Shown: positions 1 through 14,659 of the stretch, in pieces | How the letters are laid out: every line of letters begins with the position of its first letter | Numbering within the stretch: position 1 is the first letter of the stretch | Notes under the pieces: model-generated | The model's database searches: none | What the model was told of the DNA's origin: nothing | What the model saw: only the letters and a program-made list of their open reading frames with translations | Assembly (NCBI GenBank): GCA_037954235.1 | Contig: JBBMOA010000001.1 | Coordinates: 6,710,001 to 6,774,000, forward strand | Length of the DNA: 64,000 bases | Direction: 5' to 3' | Origin: Aulostomus chinensis | Taxonomy: Eukaryota; Chordata; Actinopteri; Syngnathiformes; Aulostomidae | Position numbers and translations under genes: made by a program

Positions 1-867
1 CCCTCATTACATCACTGTACCATCATTTTGAGGTTCGTAGCAACTCTCACCACATCACTGTCGCATCATTTCTTAGGGAAGTAGCAACTCTCATTACACC
101 GCTTTAGCATTATTTTGAAATTACTATCAACTCTCACTACATCACTGTAGCATCACTGCTTAGGTTTGTCGAAACTCTCATTACATCACTTTAGCATCAT
201 TTTGAGGATCGTAGCAACTCTCACGACATCACTGTCGCATCATTTTGAGATTCGTAGCAACTCTCACCACATCTCTGGAGCATCATTTTGAGGTTCGTAG
301 CAACTCTCACCACATCACTGTAGCATCATTTCTTAGGTTTGTAGCAACTCTCATTACATCACTTTAGAATCATTTTGAGGATCGTAGCAACTCTCACCAC
401 ATCACTGTAGCATCATTTCTTAGGAAAGTAACAACTCTCATTGCATCACTTTAGCGTGATTTTGAAATTACTATCAACTCTCACGACATCACTGTTGCAT
501 CATTTTGAGGTTCGTGGCAACTCTCACCACATAACTGTAGCATCATTTCTTAGGTAAATAGCAACTCTCACCACATCACTGTAGCATCATTTCTTAGGTA
601 AATAGCAACCCTCATTACATCACTGTAGCATCATTTTGAGGTTCGTAGCAACTCTCAGTACATCATTGTAGCATCACTTCTTAGGTTTGTAGCAACTCTC
701 ATTACATCACTTTAGCATCATTTTGAGATTCGTAGCAACTCTCACGACATTACTGTTGCATGATTTTAAGATTTGTAGCAACTCTCATTACATCACTGTA
801 GCATCACTTCTTAGGTTCGTAGCAACTCTCACTACATCACTGTCGCATCATTTTGTGATTCGTAGCA

Positions 868-3800
868 ACTCTCACCACATCACTGTAGCATCATTTTGAG
901 GTTCATAGCAACTCTCACCACATCACTGTAGCATCATTTTGAGGTTCGTAGCAACTCTCACCACATCACTGTAGCATCATTTCTTAGGTAAATAGCAACC
1001 GTCATTACATCACTGTTGCATCATTTTGAGGTTCGTAGCAACTCTCACTACATCATTGTAGAATCATTTCTTGGGGAAGTAGGAACTCTCATTACACCGC
1101 TTTAGCATTATTTTGAAATTACTATCAACTCTCACCACATCACTGTAGCATCACTTCTTAGGTTTGTAGCAACTCTCATTACATCACTTTAGCATCATTT
1201 TGAAATTCGTAGCAACTCTCACGACATTACTGTAGCATGATTTTGAGATTAGTAGCAACTCTCATTACATCACTGTAGCATCACTTCTTAGGTTCGTAGC
1301 AACTCTCACTACATCACTGTCGCATCATTTTGAGATTCGTAGCAACTCTCATCACATCACTGTCGCATCATTTTGAGGTTCGTAGCAACTCTCACTACAT
1401 CACTGTGGCATCATTTTGAGATTCGTAGCAACTCTCACCACATCACTGTAGCATCATTTTGAGGTTCGTAGCAACTCTCACCACATCACTGTCGCATCAT
1501 TTCTTAGGTTTGTAGCAACTCTCATTATATCACTGTAGCATCATTTTGAAATTCGTAGCAACTCTCACCACATCACTGTAGCATCATTTCTTAGGTAAAT
1601 AGCAACCCTCATCATATCACTGGAGCATCATTTTGCGGTTCGTAGCAACTCTCACTACATCACTGTAGCATCACTTCTTCGGTTTGTCGCAACTCTCATT
1701 ACATCACTTTAGCATCATTTTGAAGATCGTAGCAACTCTCACTACATCACTGTTGCATCATTTTGAGGATAGTAGCAACTCTCACGACATTACTTTAACA
1801 TCATTTTGAGATTCGTAGCAACTCTCATTACATCACTGTAGCATCATTTTGAGGTTCGTAGCAACTCTCACCACATCACTGTAGCATCATTTCTTTGGAA
1901 AATAGCAACCCTCATTACATCACTGTAGCATCATTTTGAGGTTCGTAGCAACGCTCACTACATCACTGTCGCATCATTTCTTAGGGAAGTAGCAACTCTC
2001 ATTACACTGCTTTAGCATTATTTTGAAATTACTATCAACTCTCACCACATCACTGTAGCATCACTTCTTAGGTTTTTAGCAACTCTCATTACATCACTTT
2101 AGCATCATTTTGAGATTCCTAGCAACTCTCACGACATTACTGTCGCATCATTTTGAGATTCGTAGCAACTCTCACCAAATCACTGTAGCATCATTTTGAG
2201 GTTCGTAGCAACTCTCACCACATCACTGTGGCATCATTTCTTAGGTAAATAGCAACCCTCATTACATCACTGTACCATCATTTTGAGGTTAGAGCAACTC
2301 TCACCACATCACTGTCGCATCATTTCTTAGGGAAGTAACAACTCTCATTACACCGCTTTAGCATTATTTTGAAATTACTATCAACTCTCACTACACCACT
2401 GTAGCATCACTTCTTAGGATTGTCGCAACTCTCATTACATCACTTTAGCATCATTTTGAGGACTGTAGCAACTCTCATGACATCACTGTCGCATCATTTT
2501 GAGATTCGTAGCAACTCTCACCACATCACTGTAGCATCATTTCTTCGGTAAATAGCAACCCTCATTACATCACTGTTGCATCATTCTGAGGTTCGTAGCA
2601 ACTCTCACTACATCATTGTAGCATCATTTCTTAGGGAAGTAGCAACTCTCATTACACCGCTTTAGCATTATTTTGAAATTACTATCAACTCTCACCACAT
2701 CACTGTAGAATCACTTCTTAGGTTTGTAGCAACTCTCATTACATCACTTTAGCATCATTTTGAGGATAGTAGCAACTCTCACGACATTACTTTAGCATCG
2801 TTTTGAGATTCGTAGCAACTCTCTTTACATCACTGTAGCATCATTTTGAGGTTCGGAGCAACTCTCACCACATCACTGTGGCATCATTTCTTAGGTAAAT
2901 AGCAACCCTCATTACATCACTGTAGCATCATTTTGAGGTTCGTTGCAACTCTCACCACATCACTGTAGCATCATTTCTTAGGTAAATAGCAACCCTCATT
3001 ACATCACTGTAGCATCATTTTGTGGTTCGTAGCAACTCTCACCACATCACTGTAGCATCATTTTGAGATTCGTAACAACTCTCACCACATCACTGTAGCA
3101 TCATTTCTTAGGTAAATAGCAACCCTCATTACATCACTGTAGCATCATTTTGAGGTTCGTAGCAACTCTCACCACATCACTGTAGCATCATTTCTTTGGT
3201 AAATAGCAACCCTCATTATATCACTGTAGTATCATTTTGCGGTTCGTAACAACTCTCACCACATCACTGTAGCATCATTTTGAGGTTCGTAGCAACTCTC
3301 ACCACATCACTGTAGCATAATTTCTTAGGTAAATAGCAACCCTCATTACATCACTGTAGCATCATTTTGAGGTTCGTAGCAACTCTCACTAAAATCACTG
3401 TAGCATCATTTCTTAGGGAAGTAGCAACTCTCATTACATCACTTTAGCATTATTTTGAAATTACTATCAACTCTCACCACATCACTGTAGCATCACTTCT
3501 TAGGTTTGTAGCAACTCTCATGACATCACTTTAGAATCATTTCGAGGTTAGTAGCAACTCTCACGACATTACTGTACCATGTTTTTGAGATTAGTAGCAA
3601 CTCTCATTACACTGCTTTAGCATTATTTTGAAATTACGATCAACTCTCACCACATCACTGTAGCATCACTTCTTAGGTTTTTAGCAACTCTCATTACATC
3701 ACTTTAGCATAATTTTGAGATTCGTAGCAACTCTCACGACATTACTGTCGCATCATTTTGAGGTTCGTAGCAACTCTCACCACATCACTGTAGCATCACT

Positions 3801-6800
3801 TCTTAGGTTTGTAGCAACTCTCATTACATCACTTTAGCATCATTTTGAGGATAGTAGCAACTCTCACGACATTACTTTAGCATCGTTTTGAGATTCGTAG
3901 CAACTCTCTTTACATCACTGTAGCATCATTTTGAGGTTCGGAGCAACTCTCACCACATCACTGTAGCATCATTTTGAGGTTCATAGCAACTCTCACCACA
4001 TCACTGTAGCATCATTTTGAGGTTCGTAGCAACTCTCACCACATCACTGTAGCATCATTTCTTAGGTAAATAGCAACCGTCATTACATCACTGTTGCATC
4101 ATTTTGAGGTTCGTAGCAACTCTCACTACATCATTGTAGAATCATTTCTTGGGGAAGTAGGAACTCTCATTACACCGCTTTAGCATTATTTTGAAATTAC
4201 TATCAACTCTCACCACATCACTGTAGCATCACTTCTTAGGTTTGTAGCAACTCTCATTACATCACTTTAGCATCATTTTGAAATTCGTAGCAACTCTCAC
4301 GACATTACTGTAGCATGATTTTGAGATTAGTAGCAACTCTCATTACATCACTGTAGCATCACTTCTTAGGTTCGTAGCAACTCTCACTACATCACTGTCG
4401 CATCATTTTGAGATTCGTAGCAACTCTCATCACATCACTGTCGCATCATTTTGAGGTTCGTAGCAACTCTCACTACATCACTGTGGCATCATTTTGAGAT
4501 TCGTAGCAACTCTCACCACATCACTGTAGCATCATTTTGAGGTTCGTAGCAACTCTCACCACATCACTGTCGCATCATTTCTTAGGTTTGTAGCAACTCT
4601 CATTATATCACTGTAGCATCATTTTGAAATTCGTAGCAACTCTCACCACATCACTGTAGCATCATTTCTTAGGTAAATAGCAACCCTCATCATATCACTG
4701 GAGCATCATTTTGCGGTTCGTAGCAACTCTCACTACATCACTGTAGCATCACTTCTTCGGTTTGTCGCAACTCTCATTACATCACTTTAGCATCATTTTG
4801 AAGATCGTAGCAACTCTCACTACATCACTGTTGCATCATTTTGAGGATAGTAGCAACTCTCACGACATTACTTTAACATCATTTTGAGATTCGTAGCAAC
4901 TCTCATTACATCACTGTAGCATCATTTTGAGGTTCGTAGCAACTCTCACCACATCACTGTAGCATCATTTCTTTGGAAAATAGCAACCCTCATTACATCA
5001 CTGTAGCATCATTTTGAGGTTCGTAGCAACGCTCACTACATCACTGTCGCATCATTTCTTAGGGAAGTAGCAACTCTCATTACACTGCTTTAGCATTATT
5101 TTGAAATTACTATCAACTCTCACCACATCACTGTAGCATCACTTCTTAGGTTTTTAGCAACTCTCATTACATCACTTTAGCATCATTTTGAGATTCCTAG
5201 CAACTCTCACGACATTACTGTCGCATCATTTTGAGATTCGTAGCAACTCTCACCAAATCACTGTAGCATCATTTTGAGGTTCGTAGCAACTCTCACCACA
5301 TCACTGTGGCATCATTTCTTAGGTAAATAGCAACCCTCATTACATCACTGTACCATCATTTTGAGGTTAGAGCAACTCTCACCACATCACTGTCGCATCA
5401 TTTCTTAGGGAAGTAACAACTCTCATTACACCGCTTTAGCATTATTTTGAAATTACTATCAACTCTCACTACACCACTGTAGCATCACTTCTTAGGATTG
5501 TCGCAACTCTCATTACATCACTTTAGCATCATTTTGAGGACTGTAGCAACTCTCATGACATCACTGTCGCATCATTTTGAGATTCGTAGCAACTCTCACC
5601 ACATCACTGTAGCATCATTTCTTCGGTAAATAGCAACCCTCATTACATCACTGTTGCATCATTCTGAGGTTCGTAGCAACTCTCACTACATCATTGTAGC
5701 ATCATTTCTTAGGGAAGTAGCAACTCTCATTACACCGCTTTAGCATTATTTTGAAATTACTATCAACTCTCACCACATCACTGTAGCATCACTTCTTAGG
5801 TTTGTAGCAACTCTCATTACATCACTTTAGCATCATTTTGAGGATAGTAGCAACTCTCACGACATTACTTTAGCATCGTTTTGAGATTCGTAGCAACTCT
5901 CTTTACATCACTGTAGCATCATTTTGAGGTTCGGAGCAACTCTCACCACATCACTGTGGCATCATTTCTTAGGTAAATAGCAACCCTCATTACATCACTG
6001 TAGCATCATTTTGAGGTTCGTAGCAACTCTCACCACATCACTGTAGCATCATTTCTTAGGTAAATAGCAACCCTCATTACATCACTGTAGCATCATTTTG
6101 TGGTTCGTAGCAACTCTCACCACATCACTGTAGCATCATTTTGAGATTCGTAACAACTCTCACCACATCACTGTAGCATCATTTCTTAGGTAAATAGCAA
6201 CCCTCATTACATCACTGTAGCATCATTTTGAGTTTCGTAGCAACTCTCACCACATCACTGTAGCATCATTTCTTTGGTAAATAGCAACCCTCATTATATC
6301 ACTGTAGTATCATTTTGCGGTTCGTAACAACTCTCACCACATCACTGTAGCATCATTTTGAGGTTCGTAGCAACTCTCACCACATCACTGTAGCATAATT
6401 TCTTAGGTAAATAGCAACCCTCATTACATCACTGTAGCATCATTTTGAGGTTCGTAGCAACTCTCACCACATCACTGTAGCATCATTTCTTAGGGAAGTA
6501 GCAACTCTCATTACATCACTTTAGCATTATTTTGAAATTACTATCAACTCTCACCACATCACTGTAGCATCACTTCTTAGGTTTGTAGCAACTCTCATGA
6601 CATCACTTTAGAATCATTTCGAGGTTAGTAGCAACTCTCACGACATTACTGTACCATGTTTTTGAGATTAGTAGCAACTCTCATTACACTGCTTTAGCAT
6701 TATTTTGAAATTACGATCAACTCTCACCACATCACTGTAGCATCACTTCTTAGGTTTTTAGCAACTCTCATTACATCACTTTAGCATAATTTTGAGATTC

Positions 6801-7035
6801 GTAGCAACTCTCACGACATTACTGTCGCATCATTTTGAGGTTCGTAGCAACTCTCACCACATCACTGTAGCATCACTTCTTAGGTTTGTAGCAACTCTCA
6901 TTACATCACTTTAGCATCATTTTGAGGATAGTAGCAACTCTCACGACATTACTTTAGCATCGTTTTGAGATTCGTAGCAACTCTCTTTACATCACTGTAG
7001 CATCATTTTGAGGTTCGGAGCAACTCTCACCACAT
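868..7035. repeat. Two adjacent ~3.08-kb higher-order blocks
   Basis: The stretch from about 868 to 3955 is repeated from about 3946 to 7035. Marker variants keep a fixed spacing: 'gaggttcatagc' at 899 and 3977, 'gaggttagagc' at 2285 and 5363 (offset 3078), and 'gtttttgagattag' at 3581 and 6658 (offset 3077, explained by one extra base near 3391 in 'cactaaaatcactg'). Only a few substitutions separate the copies. They abut, so this is a tandem duplication of some 70 monomers. Ends are placed where the alignment by eye stops agreeing and could be off by a monomer. Confidence 0.85.
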
Positions 7036-8300
7036 CACTGTGGCATCATTTCTTAGGTAAATAGCAACCCTCATTACATCACTGTACCATCATTTTGAGG
7101 TTAGAGCAACTCTCACCACATCACTGTCGCATCATTTCTTAGGGAAGTAACAACTCTCATTACACCGCTTTAGCATTATTTTGAAATTACTATCAACTCT
7201 CACTACACCACTGTAGCATCACTTCTTAGGATTGTCGCAACTCTCATTACATCACTTTAGCATCATTTTGAGGACTGTAGCAACTCTCATGACATCACTG
7301 TCGCATCATTTTGAGATTCGTAGCAACTCTCACCACATCACTGCAGCATCATTTCTTAGGTAAATAGCAACCCTCATTACATCACTGTAGCATCATTTTG
7401 AGGTTCGTAGCAACTCTCACCACATCACTGTAGCATCATTTCTTAGGGAAGTAGCAACTCTCATTACATCACTTTAGCATTATTTTGAAATTACTATCAA
7501 CTCTCACCACATCACTGTAGCATCACTTCTTAGGTTTGTAGCAACTCTCATGACATCACTTTAGAATCATTTCGAGGTTAGTAGCAACTCTCACGACATT
7601 ACTGTACCATGTTTTTGAGATTAGTAGCAACTCTCATTACACTGCTTTAGCATTATTTTGAAATTACGATCAACTCTCACCACATCACTGTAGCATCACT
7701 TCTTAGGTTTTTAGCAACTCTCATTACATCACTTTAGCATAATTTTGAGATTCGTAGCAACTCTCACGACATTACTGTCGCATCATTTTGAGGTTCGTAG
7801 CAACTCTCACCACATCACTGTAGCATCACTTCTTAGGTTTGTAGCAACTCTCATTACATCACTTTAGCATCATTTTGAGGATAGTAGCAACTCTCACGAC
7901 ATTACTTTAGCATCGTTTTGAGATTCGTAGCAACTCTCTTTACATCACTGTAGCATCATTTTGAGGTTCGGAGCAACTCTCACCACATCACTGTGGCATC
8001 ATTTCTTAGGTAAATAGCAACCCTCATTACATCACTGTACCATCATTTTGAGGTTAGAGCAACTCTCACCACATCACTGTCGCATCATTTCTTAGGGAAG
8101 TAACAACTCTCATTACACCGCTTTAGCATTATTTTGAAATTACTATCAAGTCTCACTACACCACTGTAGCATCACTTCTTAGGATTGTCGCAACTCTCAT
8201 TACATCACTTTAGCATCATTTTGAGGACTGTAGCAACTCTCATGACATCACTGTCGCATCATTTTGAGATTCGTAGCAACTCTCACCACATCACTGTAGC
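6395..8300. repeat. Tandem 953-bp block pair
   Basis: The variants 'gtttttgagattag' (6658 and 7611) and 'gaggttagagc' (7097 and 8050) are each spaced by exactly 953 bp, so about 22 monomers were duplicated in tandem at the right edge of the second 3.08-kb block. The junction lies near 7345, where one copy reads 'ctgcagcatcatttcttagg' and the other continues differently. It is younger than the monomer diversification because the copies share their private variants. Confidence 0.8.
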
Positions 8301-8670
8301 ATCATTTCTTCGGTAAATAGCAACCCTCATTACATCACTGTTGCATCATTTTGAGGTTCGTAGCAACTCTCACTACATCATTGTAGCATCATTTCTTAGT
8401 GAAGTAGCAACTCTCATTACACCGCTTTAGCATTATTTTGAAATTACTATCAACTCTCACCACATCACTATAGCATCACTTCTTAGGTTTGTAGCAACTC
8501 TCATTACATCACTTTAGCATCATTTTGAGGATAGTAGCAACTCTCACGACATTACTGTCGCATCATTTTGAGATTCGTAGCAACTCTCACCACATCACTG
8601 TAGCATCATTTTGAGGTTCATAGCAACTCTCACCACATCACTGTGGCATCATTTCTTAGGTAAATAGCAA

Positions 8671-11600
8671 CCCTCATTACATCACTGTACCATCATTTTG
8701 AGGTTCGTAGCAACTCTCACCACATCACTGTCGCATCATTTCTTAGGGAAGTAGCAACTCTCATTACACCGCTTTAGCATTATTTTGAAATTACTATCAA
8801 CTCTCACTACATCACTGTAGCATCACTGCTTAGGTTTGTCGAAACTCTCATTACATCACTTTAGCATCATTTTGAGGATCGTAGCAACTCTCACGACATC
8901 ACTGTCGCATCATTTTGAGATTCGTAGCAACTCTCACCACATCTCTGGAGCATCATTTTGAGGTTCGTAGCAACTCTCACCACATCACTGTAGCATCATT
9001 TCTTAGGTTTGTAGCAACTCTCATTACATCACTTTAGAATCATTTTGAGGATCGTAGCAACTCTCACCACATCACTGTAGCATCATTTCTTAGGAAAGTA
9101 ACAACTCTCATTGCATCACTTTAGCGTGATTTTGAAATTACTATCAACTCTCACGACATCACTGTTGCATCATTTTGAGGTTCGTGGCAACTCTCACCAC
9201 ATAACTGTAGCATCATTTCTTAGGTAAATAGCAACTCTCACCACATCACTGTAGCATCATTTCTTAGGTAAATAGCAACCCTCATTACATCACTGTAGCA
9301 TCATTTTGAGGTTCGTAGCAACTCTCACTACATCATTGTAGCATCACTTCTTAGGTTTGTAGCAACTCTCATTACATCACTTTAGCATCATTTTGAGATT
9401 CGTAGCAACTCTCACGACATTACTGTTGCATGATTTTAAGATTTGTAGCAACTCTCATTACATCACTGTAGCATCACTTCTTAGGTTCGTAGCAACTCTC
9501 ACTACATCACTGTCGCATCATTTTGTGATTCGTAGCAACTCTCACCACATCACTGTAGCATCATTTTGAGGTTCATAGCAACTCTCACCACATCACTGTA
9601 GCATCATTTTGAGGTTCGTAGCAACTCTCACCACATCACTGTAGCATCATTTCTTAGGTAAATAGCAACCGTCATTACATCACTGTTGCATCATTTTGAG
9701 GTTCGTAGCAACTCTCACTACATCATTGTAGAATCATTTCTTGGGGAAGTAGGAACTCTCATTACACCGCTTTAGCATTATTTTGAAATTACTATCAACT
9801 CTCACCACATCACTGTAGCATCACTTCTTAGGTTTGTAGCAACTCTCATTACATCACTTTAGCATCATTTTGAAATTCGTAGCAACTCTCACGACATTAC
9901 TGTAGCATGATTTTGAGATTAGTAGCAACTCTCATTACATCACTGTAGCATCACTTCTTAGGTTCGTAGCAACTCTCACTACATCACTGTCGCATCATTT
10001 TGAGATTCGTAGCAACTCTCATCACATCACTGTCGCATCATTTTGAGGTTCGTAGCAACTCTCACTACATCACTGTGGCATCATTTTGAGATTCGTAGCA
10101 ACTCTCACCACATCACTGTAGCATCATTTTGAGGTTCGTAGCAACTCTCACCACATCACTGTCGCATCATTTCTTAGGTTTGTAGCAACTCTCATTATAT
10201 CACTGTAGCATCATTTTGAAATTCGTAGCAACTCTCACCACATCACTGTAGCATCATTTCTTAGGTAAATAGCAACCCTCATCATATCACTGGAGCATCA
10301 TTTTGCGGTTCGTAGCAACTCTCACTACATCACTGTAGCATCACTTCTTCGGTTTGTCGCAACTCTCATGACATCACTTTAGCATCATTTTGAAGATCGT
10401 AGCAACTCTCACTACATCACTGTTGCATCATTTTGAGGATAGTAGCAACTCTCACGACATTACTTTAACATCATTTTGAGATTCGTAGCAACTCTCATTA
10501 CATCACTGTAGCATCATTTTGAGGTTCGTAGCAACTCTCACCACATCACTGTAGCATCATTTCTTTGGAAAATAGCAACCCTCATTACATCACTGTAGCA
10601 TCATTTTGAGGTTCGTAGCAACGCTCACTACATCACTGTTGCATCATTTCTTAGGGAAGTAGCAACTCTCATTACACTGCTTTAGCATTATTTTGAAATT
10701 ACTATCAACTCTCACCACATCACTGTAGCATCACTTCTTAGGTTTTTAGCAACTCTCATTACATCACTTTAGCATCATTTTGAGATTCCTAGCAACTCTC
10801 ACGACATTACTGTCGCATCATTTTGAGATTCATAGCAACTCTCACCAAATCACTGTAGCATCATTTTGAGGTTCGTAGCAACTCTCACCACATCACTGTG
10901 GCATCATTTCTTAGGTAAATAGCAACCCTCATTACATCACTGTACCATCATTTTGAGGTTAGAGCAACTCTCACCACATCACTGTCGCATCATTTCTTAG
11001 GGAAGTAACAACTCTCATTACACCGCTTTAGCATTATTTTGAAATTACTATCAACTCTCACTACACCACTGTAGCATCACTTCTTAGGATTGTCGCAACT
11101 CTCATTACATCACTTGAGCATCATTTTGAGGACTGTAGCAACTCTCATGACATCACTGTCGCATCATTTTGAGATTCGTAGCAACTCTCACCACATCACT
11201 GTAGCATCATTTCTTCGGTAAATAGCAACCCTCATTACATCACTGTTGCATCATTCTGAGGTTCGTAGCAACTCTCACTACATCATTGTAGCATCATTTC
11301 TTAGGGAAGTAGCAACTCTCATTACACCGCTTTAGCATTATTTTGAAATTACTATCAACTCTCACCACATCACTGTAGCATCACTTCTTAGGTTTGTAGC
11401 AACTCTCATTACATCACTTTAGCATCATTTTGAGGATAGTAGTAACTCTCACGACATTACTTTAGCATCGTTTTGAGATTCGTAGCAACTCTCTTTACAT
11501 CACTGTAGCATCATTTTGAGGTTCGTAGCAACTCTCACCACATCACTGTGGCATCATTTCTTAGGTAAATAGCAACCCTCATTACATCACTGTAGCATCA

Positions 11601-12615
11601 TTTTGAGGTTCGTAGCAACTCTCACCACATCACTGTAGCATCATTTCTTAGGTAAATAGCAACCCTCATTACATCACTGTAGCATCATTTTGTGGTTCGT
11701 AGCAACTCTCACCACATCACTGTAGCATCATTTTGAGATTCGTAACAACTCTCACCACATCACTGTAGCATCATTTCTTAGGTAAATAGCAACCCTCATT
11801 ACATCACTGTAGCATCATTTTGAGTTTCGTAGCAACTCTCACCACATCACTGTAGCATCATTTCTTTGGTAAATAGCAACCCTCATTATATCACTGTAGT
11901 ATCATTTTGCGGTTCGTAACAACTCTCACCACATCACTGTAGCATCATTTTGAGGTTCGTAGCAACTCTCACCACATCACTGTAGCATAATTTCTTAGGT
12001 AAATAGCAACCCTCATTACATCACTGTAGCATCATTTTGAGGTTCGTAGCAACTCTCACCACATCACTGTAGCATCATTTCTTAGGGAAGTAGCAACTCT
12101 CATTACATCACTTTAGCATTATTTTGAAATTACTATCAACTCTCACCACATCACTGTAGCATCACTTCTTAGGTTTGTAGCAACTCTCATGACATCACTT
12201 TAGAATCATTTCGAGGTTAGTAGCAACTCTCACGACATTACTGTACCATGTTTTTGAGATTAGTAGCAACTCTCATTACACTGCTTTAGCATTATTTTGA
12301 AATTACGATCAACTCTCACCACATCATTGTAGCATCACTTCTTAGGTTTTTAGCAACTCTCATTACATCACTTTAGCATCATTTTGAGATTCGTAGCAAC
12401 TCTCACGACATTACTGTCGCATCATTTTGAGGTTCGTAGCAACTCTCACCACATCACTGTAGCATCACTTCTTAGGTTTGTAGCAACTCTCATTACATCA
12501 CTTATCATCATTTTGAGGATAGTAGCAACTCTCACGACATTACTTTAGCATCGTTTTGAGATTCGTAGCAACTCTCTTTACATCACTGTAGCATCATTTT
12601 GAGGTTCGGAGCAAC
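8671..12615. repeat. Copy of window positions 1-3950 at offset 8670
   Basis: Position 8671 begins with the same bases as position 1 ('ccctcattacatcactgtac') and the match continues monomer by monomer: 901 with 9571, 2285 with 10955, 3581 with 12250. The same stretch matches the 3.95-7.04 kb block at offset 5592. The array therefore contains an 8.67-kb unit that itself contains an internal 3.08-kb duplication. Agreement ends near 12615, where the first copy runs into the 3.08-kb junction. Confidence 0.85.
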
Positions 12616-14659
12616 TCTCACCACATCACTGTGGCATCATTTCTTAGGTAAATAGCAACCCTCATTACATCACTGTAGCATCATTTTGAGGTTCTTAGCA
12701 ACTCTCACCACATCACTGTAGCATCATTTCTTAGGTAAATAGCAACCCTCATTACATCACTGTAGCATCATTTTGAGATTCGTAGCAACTCTCACCACAT
12801 CACTGTAGCATCATTTTGAGGTTCGTAGCAACTCTCACCACATCACTGTGGCATCATTTCTGAGATAAATAGCAACCCTCATTACATCACTGTACCATTA
12901 TTTTGAGGTTAGAGCAACTCTCACCACATCACTGTCGCATCATTTCTTAGGGAAGTAGCAACTCTCATTACACCGCTTTAGCATTATTTTGAAATTACTA
13001 TCAACTCTCACTACATCACTGTAGCATCACTTCTTAGGTTTATCGCAACTCTCATTACATCACTTTAGCATCATTTTGAGGATCGTAGCAACTCTCACGA
13101 CATCACTGTCGCATCATTTTGAGATTCGTAGCAACTCTCACCACATCACTGTAGCATCATTTCTTAGGTAAATAGCAACCCTCATTACATCACTGTTGCA
13201 TCATTTTGAGGTTCGTAGCAACTCTCACTACATCATTGTAGCATCATTTCTTAGGGAAGTAGCAACTCTCATTACACCGCTTTAGCATTATTTTGAAATT
13301 ACTATCAACTCTCACCACATCACTGTAGCATCACTTCTTAGGTTTGTAGCAACTCTCATGACATCACTTTAGCATCATTTTGAGATTCGTAGCAACTCTC
13401 ACGACATTACTGTAGCATGATTTTGAGATTAGTAGCAACTCTCATAACATCACTGTAGCATCATTTCTTAGGGAAGTTGCAACTGTAGCATTATTTTGAA
13501 ATTACCATCAACTCTCACCACATCACTGTAGCATCACTTCTTAGGTTTGTAGCAACTCTCATTACATCAATTTAGAATCATTTCGAGGTTCGTAGCAACT
13601 CTCACGACATTACTGTACCATGATTTTGAGATTAGTAGCAACTCTCACTACATCACTGTAGCATCATTTTGAGGTTCATAGCAACTCTCACCACATCAAT
13701 GTGGCATCATTTCTTAGGTAAATAGCAACCCTCATTACATCACTGTAGAATCATTTTGAGGTTCGTAGCAACTGTCACCACATCACTGTCGCATCATTTC
13801 TTAGGGAAGTAGCAACTCTCATTACACCGCTTTCGCATTATTTTGAAATTACTATCAACTCTCACCACATCACTGTAGAATCACTTTTTAGGTTTTTTAG
13901 CAACTCTCATTACATCACTTTAGCATCATTTTGAGAATCGTAGCAACTCTCACTACATCACTGTTGCATCATTTCGAGGATAGTAGCAACTCTCACGACA
14001 TTACTGTAGCATCATTTTGAGGTTCGTAGCAACTCTCACCACATCACTGTAGCATCATTTCTTAGGTAAATAGCAACCCTCATTATATCACTGTAGCATC
14101 ATTTTGCGGTTCGTAGCAACTCTCACCACATCACTGTCGCATCATTTCTTCGGTAAATAGCAACCCTCATTATATCACTGTAGTATCATTTTGCGGTTCG
14201 TAGCAACTCTCACTACATCACTGTAGCATCATTTTGAAGATCGTAGCAACTCTCACCACATCACTGTTGCATCATTTTGAGGATAGTAGCAACTCTCACG
14301 ACCTTACTTTAGCATCATTTTGAGATTCGTAGCAACTCTCATTACATCACTGTAGCATCATTTTGAGGTTCGTAGCAACTCTCACCACATCACTGTAGCA
14401 TCATTTCTTAGGTAAATAGCAACCCTCATTACATCACTGTAGCATCATTTTGAGGTTCGTAGCAACGCTCACGACATCACTGTCGCATCATTTCTTAGGG
14501 AAGTAGCAACTCTCATTCCACTGCTTTAGCATTATTTTGAAATTACTATCAACTCTCACTACATCACTGTAGCATCATTTTGAAGATCGTAGCAACTCTC
14601 ACCACATCACTGTTGCATCATTTTGAGGATAGTAGCAACTCTCACGACCTTACTTTAGC

